Shown: one piece after another, positions 24,563 to 36,797 of the stretch | How the letters are laid out: every line of letters starts with the position of its first letter | Position numbering within the stretch: the stretch's first letter is position 1 | Assembly: GCA_023853785.1 (NCBI GenBank) | Contig: JAJIRX010000244.1 | Coordinates: 62,001-126,000 of the forward strand | Direction of reading: 5' to 3' | From: Psilocybe azurescens | Lineage: Eukaryota > Basidiomycota > Agaricomycetes > Agaricales > Agrocybaceae | Length of the DNA: 64,000 nt | The notes under the pieces: model-generated | Told to the model about the DNA's origin: nothing | The model's database searches: none | The model's input: the letters and a program-made list of their open reading frames with translations, nothing else | Position numbers and translations under genes: made by a program

Positions 24563-27118
24563 GTGTATTGATTTGTGCTTGGCAGTTGCACGAGCTCAGC
24601 CCAAACATATCAGATTGAATAGGTTAGTCCTGATGCAATAGTGAATTATGCTGCCAAATAAATAGACTGAATTTCAATGTATAGTTGATTTTTTACTCTG
24701 CAGTTACACAATCTTTGGATCTTACATTTCCAAAACAGGTAAAGCTGACAGATTGACCAACTTAAATATGAAATATTGACATGAATGGATTGAATTGAAC
24801 AGTTTTACAAGTAGACAGAAGATCAGTATAGGGTTAACATGGGATCTGCAGTTGCATCAGCTTTGGCTAGATGACTTGTTTACTGCAAATTGTCTCCACA
24901 ACAACACTTTCATTAATAACATTACCAGTCCATTTAAAGTAGGGGGAAGATTGTCTTTTCAATGATTGCGGATAACATTATATTCAATAGGATATTTAGT
25001 GCACAAGGTATTTGGAATAATATATGCATTGAATAGATATCCTTTGTGTGCTTATGTTGTAGCAAATGTCCACTTTAATGCAATACAGCTTGCAGACTGT
25101 GTATTGGCCATGATCAGTGAGTATTTACTTTGAACTGAACAATATGTGGTCATGGCTTTACTTACACAGTTGCAATGGAACAACCTATTTATTCAGTGAG
25201 ATCGGTTTTAAGCTTAGGCAATTTCGGAGTACAGATTAACACTAAACTGTGCTGCTGTTGAATTGATCAAATTAAATTAATATTGTACTGGTGTGTATAT
25301 TTTGTGCTGTTTAATTCAATCCAGTTATGCAAATATATTGGGCCTGAGCTAATACAACTGCCAAGCATAGTTTGACACAATACTGCATTACTTTGTATGT
25401 TTTGTGCTGTTTAATTCAATCTAGTTATACATATATTTAATACTTTGACTGGCACTGAGTTTGTTAATTGGCCAAGTTGGGCTCAAGCTGATGTGACTGA
25501 CAAGCATAAATTAATAACATACTGTACCACTGTACAATTCTACATCAGGGCCAATGTATTCAATTGGTCAAGTTGGGCCAGAGCATACATTAACAATATA
25601 CCGCACTGCTGTGTATTTTTGTGCTGTTTAACATGCATAAATTTAGTACTTGACTGATTGAATAGTCAGCTTTGCTCACACCACATCATCAGCACCTAGT
25701 TATCTATTTTGCCACATCAAGCACAAGCTGAATCAACTACCAAGTGTAAATTATATGTATACTACACTGTTGTACAATTATTTCCATTACTTAATTTCCT
25801 TCAGTTATAGAAATATTCTGTATTCTGACTGAATAAATGGTCAGTTTTGTTTGCACTGCATCATTTGCACCAGTTCATTTGATCGGCCACAACAGGCCCA
25901 AGTTGATGCAACTGCCGAGTATAAACTAAATGTATACTGAACTTGTGTACAGCTATTCCCATTTTTAGTTTGCTTCAGTTATAGAAATATTCAATATTCT
26001 AACTGAATAAGTAGTCAGATTTGTCTGCATTGCATCATCGGCACCGGTTTATATCATCGGCCACATCGGGCCCGAGCGGATGCAACTGCCGAGGATTAAT
26101 TAAATGTATACTGGCTGTACAATTATTCCCATTATTCAATTTTCTTCAGTTATAGAAATATTCAGTATTCCGACTGAATAAATGGTCAGTTTTGTCTGCA
26201 TTACATCATCAGCACCTGTTTATTTAATCGGCCATGTTGGGCCCGAGCTGATGTAACTGCCGAGTATCAATTATATGTATACTGCACTTCTGTACAGCTA
26301 CTCCCATTTTATAATTTGCTTCAGTTATAGAAATATTCAGTATTCCGACTGAATAAGTAGTCAGTTTTGTCTGCATTGCATCATCAGCACTGGTTCATTT
26401 AATCGACCACATCAGGCCCGAGCTGATGCAACTGCCGAGTATCAATTAAATGTATACTGCACTTCTGTACAATTATTCCCATTATTTAATATCCTTCAGT
26501 TATAGAAATATTCAGTGTTCCGACTGAATAAATTGTCAGTTTTGTCTGCACTGCATCATCGGCACCTGTTCATTTAATCGGCCACATTGGGCCCGAGCTA
26601 ATGCAGCTGCTGAGAATAAAGTAAATGTATACTGCACTTCTGTACAATTATTTTCATTATTTGATTTGCATCAGTTATAGAAATATTCAGTATTCTGACT
26701 GAATAAATGGTCAGATTTGTCTGCATTCCATCATTGGCACCGGTTTATTTAATCGGCCACATCGGGCCCGAGCTGATACAACTGCTAAGCATAAATTAAC
26801 ATTACACAGCTGTACCATTTTTCCAATCATTAAATTCCATTTAATTATGCAAATATACTGTATTTTGAGTTATTGAACAGTTGGATTTGCATGAACTGCT
26901 ACATTGGCATCGGGTATTTGACCAGCCATCTCGGGGCTGAACCCAGTCCGTGGTATGCTAATTGTAGGCTCATGCAGGCAGTCCCACAGCATTTGTAATT
27001 AATTCCCACCACCCTAAAATGTATGCAGCTTCCTTAGAATTCATTGGCCCCATGTCACAGATACATTGTGTGTGTTCTACGGCCCATGTCACTCGCTACA
27101 ATGTAGCTGCCCTATGTG
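24563..27118 (-). repeat. Right arm of foldback element
   Basis: Inverted counterpart of the left arm. 24563-25690 is strongly diverged; from about 25700 to the end, 171-175-bp units are recognisable and the last 63 bases mirror the left terminus. Confidence 0.82.
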
Positions 27119-27125
27119 CAGTAAA

Positions 27126-27840
27126 ATAGTACTTAATCTTTTTTTTAATGTTATTTCATAGCCTCTGTGGGGTGGGCCCCTGCCTCGGCTTGGTACTATG
27201 TATGTATCTAAACAGAAAGAGAGTGGTAATAAGTGAAAGAAGGTTCACTACATAATGGCTTGTGCCTGTGGGTGTAATAATTTGGATACTCAGCCACCAA
27301 TGGGTGGCTGGGATAGAAGAAGAGTGGAATAGTGCAGAAAGCAAGCTACTTACTATAATGTAGCCTTTGTAACTGAGGCTTCGGTATAGTGTCTTCAAGT
27401 CTAGGAAGTATATGTATGGGGTGAGAGGAAAGAGGCATAGTACAGTAGGCCTGGAGGTGGAGGTTGGAGAATTTGACTTCTTGCATGCCCGGTATCTGGA
27501 GACTTTGTTCCAGGATCCAAGCAGAAAGATCCCATCTCGGCACAGATGGGTGGTGACTCGGAGATCTTCAAAAATGATTAGCATAGACAGTTTATCCTTC
27601 TCTTTCTCCTCTCTATCATGGCACAATAAATATAGGTAGCCTCATACATGCTGTTTTGCCACCTCACCCTCCTTTTCCAGTAGGTTCCAAACATTTTTAT
27701 AGTCTTGCTTATTGGTGTTGAATGCTTCCCAGATAGCTGCTGAGGGAAGATCATGGACAACAATTCCATGCCAGGGGAGGTCTGAGTCAATTGTGATTAT
27801 CCCAATAGGTTTGAAATCAGGGTTGTCCACTGTGTGATTT
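27126..27840 (-). pseudogene. Possible non-LTR retroelement ORF1-like fragment
   Basis: Reading leftward from 27830: PIGIITIDSDLPWHGIVVHD, then NVWNLLEKEGEVAKQHV, a stop, and in another frame SMLIIFEDLRVTTHLCRDGI followed by YRACKKS. The order IVVHDLP, a charged helix, a beta-strand plus LCRDGI(F) and then a basic YRACKK stretch is similar to the RNA-binding-like domain of ORF1 proteins in basidiomycete LINE-type elements. No zinc knuckle or reverse transcriptase was found. The function call is weak; a relic of some other repeat is equally possible. Confidence 0.25.
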
Positions 27841-29270
27841 CAAATGAGACCAGGTCTTGAGCATAATTCAGTGGTGGCTGGATCATTCAACATGTGAATT
27901 ATTAGACTGCTTCCTCTAGATACATTGGCCCCCAGACCTTATCTTGGCAGTATTCTGTGAATATTCATTCTTAGGCTATTGTTCAGGTTGTTGACAAAGT
28001 ATCTGAGAGAGTTGGAGCTTTGTGGAATTGGATTATCTCATTGTACAATGAGATGTTTGCCAGGGCAAGGACAAGGAGTGGTGTGAGAGTCTGCATTACT
28101 CTTGTGGTGAGTAGAATGGTCTTGGCCACCTCCATTTTTTCCTTTCAAAGTCATGGGCACTATCATTGACATCATGGTCATTATGCTCTATCCATGACCA
28201 ATTTCAACAATAGCACTGTCTTTATACAGTTTCTGTATATCTGCAAACACAGTTTGCTTCTCAATTGTGAATTTTCTTATCAATGGCCAGCCCTCTTTTG
28301 ACAGTGACACATTTCATATTGACAAGCTCTGGGAGGTTATAAAGCAGTCAGGTTGCTTCAAGATGGTGCTCAGGGCCAACATCTTCATCACCTCTTTACA
28401 GTCATTCTTGAGCATTGGTATCAATACCTGCTTCAATTTATAAAGACAGATCCCTGCCTTTAATTCTCAAAACTCTGTTCAGACACTCATTGAAACTTTG
28501 ATCACCAATGTGTACATTATGTCTCTACAGCTAAAATTACTCTTTGTTCATCTATACTTCAAATTCTGAGTTAATAATTTGGCAAGGTTCTTTAGAAACC
28601 AAGTTTCTGTGGCTCTCCATATATTTTTGCACATGACATCATATACTTTACCTCCACCCAGGTATTTTATGCAGAGTCCACCAACTCCATATAAGGATGC
28701 ACACCATCACTGTATTGACAGCTTTATGGGTGCCATACATATGGCCACCAAACCCATCCTATTGGTCTCAAAATTATATTTTTACAGTATAGCTGGTGGT
28801 ACAGAGGATGTCCGTAAAACACTGTATAGAGATGGCTGTATATGGCTGACATTGTAATCTATTTTTGTCCCATGTACATCACAGCCACTGAAGTCAATCT
28901 GAACAGGACTGACAACTTAATCTTCAACAATTCTACACATTAGCAAGGTATATACATAGTAAATCTCTATTTTTTTGTCCTAAGGCCAAGATGATAGATA
29001 TTTTATGCTCTAGTCTACTAATCTGTGTCTATTTTACTTACTAATTGATTATATGTCTGTATCTCTACCATATACACCATTTTTGGCCATATTGGTACCC
29101 ATACCATCCCATTGAGGTAAAAAATTTCAAGTATGGCTACAGTATATGGGTAGCCTGTGTCCCATAACCCAACTGTCATTTTATGACCATATACCATATA
29201 CAGTATGGCATGCATCCCTAACTTAAAAGTGATGGACTCCACATGGACTCCATCTGGAACATATGTAAAT
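27841..29270. other. AT-rich repeat debris
   Basis: No intact gene. A plus-strand open stretch at about 28250-28440 reads FLINGQPSFDSDTFHIDKLW and VLRANIFITSLQSFLSI, suggesting an old protein-coding repeat, but I cannot name it. The ORF at 28579-28857 shows no motif. Confidence 0.35.
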
Positions 29271-29284
29271 GTTCAAAAGATTAT

Positions 29285-29620
29285 CTTTGATAATTGGAGT
29301 TCCAACTTTAACTTCATATAAAATGAAATAAAATAGAATCCAGTTGGATTCCAACTGGAATATGTTAATCTTTCAATCTTAGTGTGAATTCATATGAGTG
29401 TAATATAATATATTAATAACTATGTACTACATTATTATCTATTTGTGATGTCCATCATTAAAATCAAAAATAAAAATAAAAATAAAAAACATAACAGACC
29501 AAAAAGTTGGGCAGGAGGGTACATACTTGGGTTAAATGAACAAAAAATATAAATGTAAATAATAAAAAAGTGAAAAAAAGTGAAAAAAAAGAGAGGCAGG
29601 AGGGTGGTCATGTCAGTCAT
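29285..29620 (-). repeat. Inverted relic of the 52.3-52.6 kb repeat segment
   Basis: Contains GAATCCAGTTGGATTCCAAC, TAATATAATATATTAATAAC and GGAGGGTACATA in the inverse order and orientation of 52300-52610. It is therefore an old partial copy of the interior of the 50287-53044 element. The A-rich tracts (29465-29590) correspond to the T-rich tract at 52320-52385. Confidence 0.55.
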
Positions 29621-29634
29621 AGCCTCTGCTGAAT

Positions 29635-29907
29635 GTGTTGGTTGTCTTAGTTATATACACTGTCATTGTCATGGCTGCTGTATGCATCCACTGTACACAT
29701 TATCATTGTCATCACCATAATACACATCGGCCATACATATGTGTCATTGTTATTGTCTTTGTGGCCGTTGTGGCTGTTGTGGCTGTTGTACTCATTGTTA
29801 TATTTGTTGTTATTGTGGCTGCTGTGTCCATCATGCATGTTGTACATGCAGCTGTTCATGTTGTATGTGTCAGAGTTTCCCTATTTACTCTTATTTTCAT
29901 CACTTGA
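29635..29907 (+). repeat. Low-complexity GTTGTGGCT-type repeat
   Basis: Imperfect repeats of GTTGTGGCTGTTGTGG and CATTGTCATGG give a 90-codon Val/Ile/His-rich frame that is not protein-like. Position next to the 29.3-29.6 kb relic suggests a CpG-decayed version of the GC-rich block at 50.7-52.3 kb. Confidence 0.45.
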
Positions 29908-30059
29908 TTATATTTTATCTATTATCTTATCATTTATCATTTATCATTTATCATATCTTTTATCTTTCTTAATATTTTGATCATTCTGGAAGTTTCCACT
30001 GTCACTCCTTTTATTACTCATCATCATCTTCTTTATTATTCATCATGGAACCTTATTTA

Positions 30060-30272
30060 GTCAGTCACCTCCAGAGTAGTATAAACACTGCATGTTTTGT
30101 AGATAGATCCCCAGCTTCAATCTCTTAGGATTTCCACTATCATTGGTGTGAACCTTCAGTTCATTGATTCCTCATAAGTCTATTCTCTGTTCTCTTCTCA
30201 TCCTCTGCTCTTACCCTGTTGCTTATCTTTGTTGGTGGCCTTGTCACACTGATTTTAGTGTTACCCTGACAG
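30060..30272 (+). repeat. Repeat R1, copy 1 (about 210 bp)
   Basis: Shares GATTTCCACTATCATTGGTG, CATTGATTCCTCATAAGTC and CTTTGTTGGTGGCCTTGTCA with 56652-56851. Both copies begin near AGTAGTATAA and end CCTGACAG. It may be an LTR or leader fragment with a TATA-like AGTATAAACACTG. Confidence 0.7.
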
Positions 30273-33200
30273 AAGATTGAAGCTTCCTTTGACAACTCCA
30301 CCACCATCCATCACCAACTATTTATCATCCACCATCTTATATTCTTTTTCCACCTTCACCAATATCCTTTCATCTATCAACCACTTTTATCCACCATCCT
30401 ATTTCATATCCCCCCACTCTCCAATCGCTTATTCCACTCTCCAGTGTGTGCTGAGTGTGAACTTAGTAGATAGGGATACCAACTGTTGGAGATTTCCTTT
30501 CTGAGAGGATTTGCTTTGAGTCCACCAGGAAAATACTAGATAGTCAGTTTTGTAATTCTGGGGTTAAAGCCTAGACAAAAGGGACAACTGGGTATCCAGT
30601 AGTTTAAATCTTTTAAATACTTAGTTTAGTTTCAAGAGCACTTTTTGTAGATAGCTTTCTCCCACACACATCTGGAAGAGCCTTTATCATGGATTTACCC
30701 AACACCACCTCATTGCCACTACCTGCATCAGGAAAAAGAGGTTCTATCCCAAAGAAATCTAGGTGTCTTTAAGCATCTTAGAGACTTTAAAGATGATAAA
30801 GACACAAAGCACCCTAAGCTCCTTTCAACGAAAGTGACATAGGAACAGTTTATCCAAAGCATTCCAAAGCAACCCAAATATTATCCACAAGCCTCCCAAA
30901 GACCTCTCATAGACATCTAAAGCTACTTAAGGCATCTCTGACATCTACTGAGATGTCTTTATTTCTCTTCAGATTCACTTGAGACGCAGCATGGTAATGG
31001 CATCTTACAGAATTCAAGTATAGTAAAATGTATATATAATTCAAGCAAGCTCTCTACTATAGTAATATGCTAGTTGATTAGACAATCACAGACAGGGAAG
31101 AGGATATATAAAAATAATGTATAATAGGATGGATAGAATGTGGGGTAGTCCATCATCATAATCTAAGATACTATAGCTAATATTGGCATTGGGCCATTGG
31201 ATGGGCACAGCAGGTTGAGGAAGGGAGAGGGCAAGTGGTGCATAGACGTCAGGACCAGAGATAGTTGTTTATTACATGAGTTTTAGTGAGCAAAAAGTAG
31301 GGGAAACAATAATTAAAACATACCTGTCAGAATTTAGCACCCTCATTCTTACTCCAAAAGGCGAGATGGTGGGATGAGTGCCACCAAATGTAAGCACAGG
31401 GAAATGGGGATGAGTCACTGGATGGCCAAATGAACATGGCAAATGATACATCACCAATGCCAGTGCTGGGGCCAAAAACAGTCCTATGCAACCTGTTATG
31501 CATGTTGTAGTTAGTAAAGAGACAGAAGAGGGGCTATGGTATACTCACTTTCAGGATTTAGCATTTCTATTCATAATGATGAAAGACAGAACAGTGGTGG
31601 CGATTGTGAGTGTAGGGTAGTGGGCATTAGACACACCAGATGACAAAGATGACAGGACTGTGAGCCATCCTCTGTGGTCTGTTGAAAGTATGGTTGTTAG
31701 CAAAAAGAAAAAGGTGAGAGATGGACAGAACATATCTGTGCAGATGGGCAGCATGGTGTTTAATGTGAGCTAGTTGCATACTCAGTTGCCACTGCATGTG
31801 GCACAAGCATGTAGCATGGTACACTGGGGGTCTTGTTTATGGATTAGCAATAGAGGGTGGTGGAGAGGGTAATGGTAGTACTTACTGAGGTACTGTCATT
31901 ATTATGCTGTGGAAGAGTTAATTGTTTCCAGGAGGGGAGACAGATATAGGTAGTCAAAAAAGGTGAGATTTGTGCAGATAATATATTGGTAGTATGTTCT
32001 TCCTTGTTAGTGTCTCAATGTTCAACAAGGCTCTGGCTCAGCTCAATAGCTTGTTTCTAGATCAAAATCCAGGGAGGTTCAATATTGATTACCAGTTTTA
32101 CAAATGTCTATATACGAACACGGAGCACGTGTACTCTTGCACCTCCAGTTGCCACAGCTTATCTGGAATAATGCAATATGTAGATAGGAGTGACCATTTG
32201 GACTGACAAAATGAAATGTGTTGTGCAACAATGGGTGGAAAATGTATATACAAGTGTCCGTTTTGAAATAAAATAAATGGGCAAGTAGTTAAAGGATAGA
32301 CCACAGCATTCCAATGGCTTACCAAAGTGTGATCGTGTTGAACTACGTGAGTGTGTGATTTGATATATAAATCAAAAACCAAAACACAAACCAGAGAGGA
32401 ATGGTCTAGACTAGATAAGACGACTCTCTCCCTGTTGAGTTAAAATGAGGGCTGGCTTGGCCACTAGGTTGTGTAGATGTATGTGGTCTGAGGAGGGCAG
32501 GGACGTATGGAGGAGGAGGAATGGATGAGGGAATATAAAATGCCCTTGAGTATTTACTGGGAGGAAGCAACCCGACTTGATTGGGGTAGAATGGTGTGAA
32601 TGGGGTGTGATGACTGTAGAGGGGCCAAATGACCAGATAATTTGCAGGGATTGATACGGGGCAGGAGTGAGAATGTAGTCTTGATCCTAGTGCGCTTCAA
32701 TCGAGTCTGCAGTGTCTGCAAAGCTAGAAGTAAAGCCTGCTGATGGAGTAATGGTTTGAGCAGCCTGGAGTGATAGATGGTGAAGGATTGTGCGATATTC
32801 TTGAACCAAAAAATCAAACAGAGCGGTGAAGTGAATGAGGGATGACTAGGGCGATCGAAGGTGACGACCTAAGCGATATTCTTCAGCTAAAAAATCAAAC
32901 AACGCAGGGAAGCAGATAAAGGGTGTCTGGACGATGGATGAAGATGACAACAAGACCAAAATTGCTGAATAAAATATTCCGGAGCAACTGAAGCGATGGG
33001 GAGTTGAAGATCTTGATGTAGAGGAAGAATGAAGGGTCTGGAGGATGGTAGGATTGAAATGAACTGGACAAATTGCTCTGGGATGTGAGAGCGTGAATGG
33101 AGGGTTATCTGCTACAACCTTTGAAGGACGTCTTGATGATCTGGAATAACTGTTGAATTTCGTGCTGAATACTGATAGAGATTGATTGAATGCGTGCTGG

Positions 33201-35051
33201 AGTGCTGGGACTGAGTACTTGATAACCTGAAATCTTTGCTGTGAAGAAAGTTGGGGCTTGTAACTTCCTTGTATTCCAAGCGATACTAATACATGGTTTA
33301 TATACCAGAGAACATAGAAAAATATTTAAGAGAGATCAAGCGTCCAAACTATACTAATCATTTTGTAGAACAACACCCAGTAGTCCCATCTGTCAACTAC
33401 ATACAATAGATTGAAGGCTGACGGAGTTTAGGAGTGAAAAATAGAAGGATGAGTAAATAAGTAACATAGGATGAGTAAGAAGTATAAGCAGGATTATGAA
33501 AAGCGAAGTGAGATGAGTAAGAAAGAAGCGAAGCTGAGTAAGTACAATAAGCAAGAATGACAAAAGGAAGGAAGGATTAATCATATGAAAGTGTCAGACA
33601 ATAGAAAAGGAGCCAAAATAGCGAACAAGTACCATGCTAATGAATAGAACCAGTCTATTCATGGCACAGCTCAGTCATCCATTACCAAGACTGCTGAGTG
33701 AGACAAAGATTTGCTGCATATGTGGAATCCAGTTAAGGACCAAATAGTTGTAGATGACCAAATGCTGATGACAATGGTGATATATGATGCTGTGCAGTGA
33801 TGTGCATACTAGGATGGATAGGAATGATGTCCAAGAATAATCTGTGCATAGCCTTGAGGTTCCGAAATAGATAGACGATTGAATCATTGATAGGGAATGT
33901 AACTGATCAAATGGTTGAAGTGGAGATTGAAAGTTGGAATGGAGCTTGAAGTGGACTGTGAATGGGCTTTGACATTGAATATTGAGGGATGTGCTTCAGA
34001 TAAAAATGCGAAATAATAACCCTGGCTTCTGCATGCAATGGGGAGTCAAGACAGATGCTCTAAGCTTATAGATAAATCTCATATCCAATCAAAATTGGTG
34101 TATGACAGCGTGCACATGGCTCTGCCTGTCCCAAGGGCATCCCCATTGTAGCCCCTCAACTACATCGTGGCATCACAATTCCAGCAGGGGATCATCACAA
34201 CAGCAGTTGTCCTTGCATGCTGGCCAGCATGTATATAGATAAGAAAAATGTGATTATAGCGAAGCATGAAATAAGGAGAAAAGATTCAAATAATTATGAA
34301 AACATTAGAAATATGACTCGTCAAGGCCCTGTCCACCGTTCCTGGTCTTTGATGGTGACCCTTTTTGCATGTATTTGTGGGTCTAGGTGTATATCCAAGT
34401 GTCGTTGAGTGTCCGAGATTCAGCGAGCCGTGTTGTGTGCATTGAACATTTGTTGTGTGAAAAGTGGGGGTGTTGTCAGGCCATGCAAATTGGGACTTAG
34501 TGTCATGTTCATGAGTGTGCTGTTCATCTCCTCCACAATGCTACATGGGCACCATTGCTAGTTTTTGTTGCTGTCAGGTGGTGTTAGCTTTACTATATAA
34601 AAGCGAATGCTGGTACTTAGTATTAGCACAGTGAGTGTGGGGCAGTGAAAATGGCATCAACGATATTGGGCATCGTTGACAATTATGAGGGTAAGGGAAC
34701 ACTGGTGGTGGTGGTGAACCAAGAACAAAGTTGAACTTCACAAATCACTAGGCAACAGCATGGGTATTCCCATATATATCGGCCCATTTAGCCATATTAA
34801 ATCTTTGCAATACCATACGCATGAATTGCGCATTTTTACCCATCAAAAGAGTCTAAAAACAGCCAATTTGGTGTAGAAATGACTGAAATATGGCCTATTT
34901 TAATGCATTGCATACAATTGGCCATAATTCACTCAGTTTTGGCTTAAAAATTACGCTTTTGGACTTGTTTTGAAGGTGACAGGTAGGATAATTTTATCTT
35001 TAATTTTATCCGCACAATAACTGACTATTAACCCGTACACAATACCCGAAC
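30273..35051. other. AT-rich, CpG-poor repeat debris; no gene recognised
   Basis: 30280-30420 is a CCACCATC-type simple-sequence stretch. 31270-31830 and 32554-32817 hold short minus ORFs without motifs; 33393-33584 is low-complexity Leu-rich. No LTR pair, terminal repeat or conserved domain was recognised in this 4.8 kb. Confidence 0.4.
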
Positions 35052-35463
35052 TGTTACGACTTCAGGCTTATATTCATGTGCGTGGATAAAGCCAACAGTC
35101 AAGTAGTCAAGAACAGCAAGTTCCAAGCGGTAATGAGTAAGAGTAGATTAGATTCTCAAGAGCTAGCTAAGGAACAATAGCAGTGTCTACTGGCTATTTA
35201 AGCATTTTGAGTATCTACAAATATAGTACAAAATGAGTCCAAGTGTGAGTCAAGCATAGTATGAGTCACGGTGGTGCTGTTGATGTGAGTCAGAATGTGA
35301 GTTAAAACAAGAAGTGAGTCATAACAGTGTCAAAAGGTGAGTCATAGTAGAATGAGTCAGATATGTGATCACATGATGTTATCCATCATGTGATAAGAAG
35401 ATTTTATATACCAAAAATGAAAAGAAAAAGAAAAGGCGAAAGAAAAATAAAGTGTCCGTAACA
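35052..35463 (+). mobile_element. Solo LTR, family 1 (412 bp)
   Basis: Starts TGTTACGACTTC and ends GTGTCCGTAACA; shares CATGTGCGTGGATAAAGCC and CACATGATG...CATCATGTG with 11632-12130. Flanking pentamers are CGAAC (35047-35051) and CAAAC (35464-35468), matching at four of five positions. Confidence 0.82.
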
Positions 35464-36797
35464 CAAACCTGTGCCATTGCCTACAAATCACAGAAGTTCA
35501 ACCTTTCACATGATGCATGGGAAAATTTCCCAAACTGATATGAAAAGTGATGTGACCAAATCCATGAGATGCATCTCATAGATTTGGTCATGCCTCTTTT
35601 AGGAAATACTGTCACAACCAAAATGCATCCCATCTTGTTTAAGTTGTACTAAAGGCAGGGTGAGTTATAGCAACAGTGCTTGGTGAGAAGAATGTGGTAG
35701 TACATATCTTTCAGTTATCTAAGCTGTAAACAAGGATGTGAGAATGTGGTGGGTGGTGGAATGTTGAAAGAAATTCACTTCACCAGGAATGGCATAAGTA
35801 AACAAAAGCACAAATGGAGAATGTCATGTGATTTACATTATTTATTTGCTTTCAAGGGCAACAGCATGTGTATTCCATGTGTATCAGCCCTATTATTTGC
35901 ACCTAAGGTTCCCATCCTCTGGGCTGAATTTGTTGACATGATGGGACCACATCACACTGCCATATTGGTATCGTCTGCCTTCTGTTTGCTTACCCACTGA
36001 CATTCCTATGTTTAAATGCCCACTTCTTCCTTGGTCCCCTCTGCTTATTGTTGTAGATTAGAAAATAGATTAGATTAGACTAAGTACTGATAACATAGAT
36101 ACAGGAATGGCACGCATTTTTGAGCCTGTGTGGGTTATGGGTAACGGTACACACGGGTACGGGTACGGGTAACAATTTTCATATGCGTGAGATTTCAAAC
36201 GAGCTCTAGAACGTCCCAAACGGTTGAGAATTGAGTGAGATAGAAAGGAAGCAGTGAAATTCACTATTTCTGATCTATCTCCCTCATTTCTCAACCGTTC
36301 AGGTTGTTTTGGGCTCGTTTTGACAGGTAAACCCGCCGGATTGCGGGTAGGGCTCGCCAAGGGTACGGGTACTGGTATAGAGCGAGATTCCCATAGGTTA
36401 CCTGTGCCATTTCCTATACTTATCTAAGATTTAATAATGCTATGCTCAGAAATTTCAAGAATGCTTTGTGGTAATTTAGAATTTTTAGAAGACTCATAGA
36501 GAGCTTCAGAGAAATTTGAAATCTTGCAAAGACTGCTGAAAGCTTTGAGGAATCAGACTATTTCCAAAGACCACAAAGACGTCCCAAAGCAGCCTAGAGT
36601 GATAAATGTGCTTTATAAAGGTTGTAATTACCTAAGACATTCTCAGGGCAAATCCCTTTTTCCTGATATACTTCCTCCTCATTTTTGCACTCTGCATTAC
36701 AATTTCAAGGTTATAACCTTGATGTGTGGATGTCTTTTCAACTATACCCTCCCTCTCATACCCTCCTTGGCTCCCTACAAAGCCTGCTGGAGCTGTT
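35464..36797. other. Intergenic repeat-rich sequence
   Basis: Contains a 130-bp hairpin repeat (listed separately) flanked by telomere-unlike ACGGGTACGGGTAC runs (about 36155-36172 and 36362-36372). The ORFs at 35746-36000 and 36524-36811 show no motif. Confidence 0.4.
36196..36326. repeat. Imperfect inverted repeat (hairpin, MITE-like)
   Basis: Left arm CAAACGAGC, CCCAAACGGTTGAGAA and TGAGTGAGATAG; right arm CTATCTCCCTCA, TTCTCAACCGTT, then TTTTGGGCTCGTTTTGA. The arms pair with small bulges around a loop of about 30 bp. GGGTACGGGTA stretches lie on both sides. No target duplication was identified. Confidence 0.6.

Larger units (their letters stand above)
19721..27118. mobile_element. Foldback-type DNA element with 175-bp tandem arms (7.4 kb including nested pogo)
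   Basis: Both ends start CACATAGGGCAGCTACATTG when read inward, and the first 63 bases are identical. Both flanks carry CAGTAAA (19714-19720 and 27119-27125), a 7-bp target duplication. Each arm consists mostly of tandem units containing TCAGCTCGGGCCCGA, GGCCGATTAAATGAAC and TTATTCAGTC. Phase points CGGG in the left arm lie at 20071, 20246, 20421, 20596, 20771, 20946 and 21121, an exact 175-bp period. The right arm repeats the same units inverted (26071, 26242, 26417, 26592, 26767). No gene belongs to the element itself; without the nested pogo it is about 4.45 kb. Confidence 0.85.

Noticed and set aside
29635..29907. Val/Ile-rich ORF that looks like membrane helices
   Set aside because: The sequence is an imperfect GTTGTGGCTGTTGTGG repeat; hydrophobicity is a by-product of GTT/GTC codons.
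36155..36372. Interstitial telomere repeat
   Set aside because: The runs are GGGTAC, not TTAGGG, and only a few units long.
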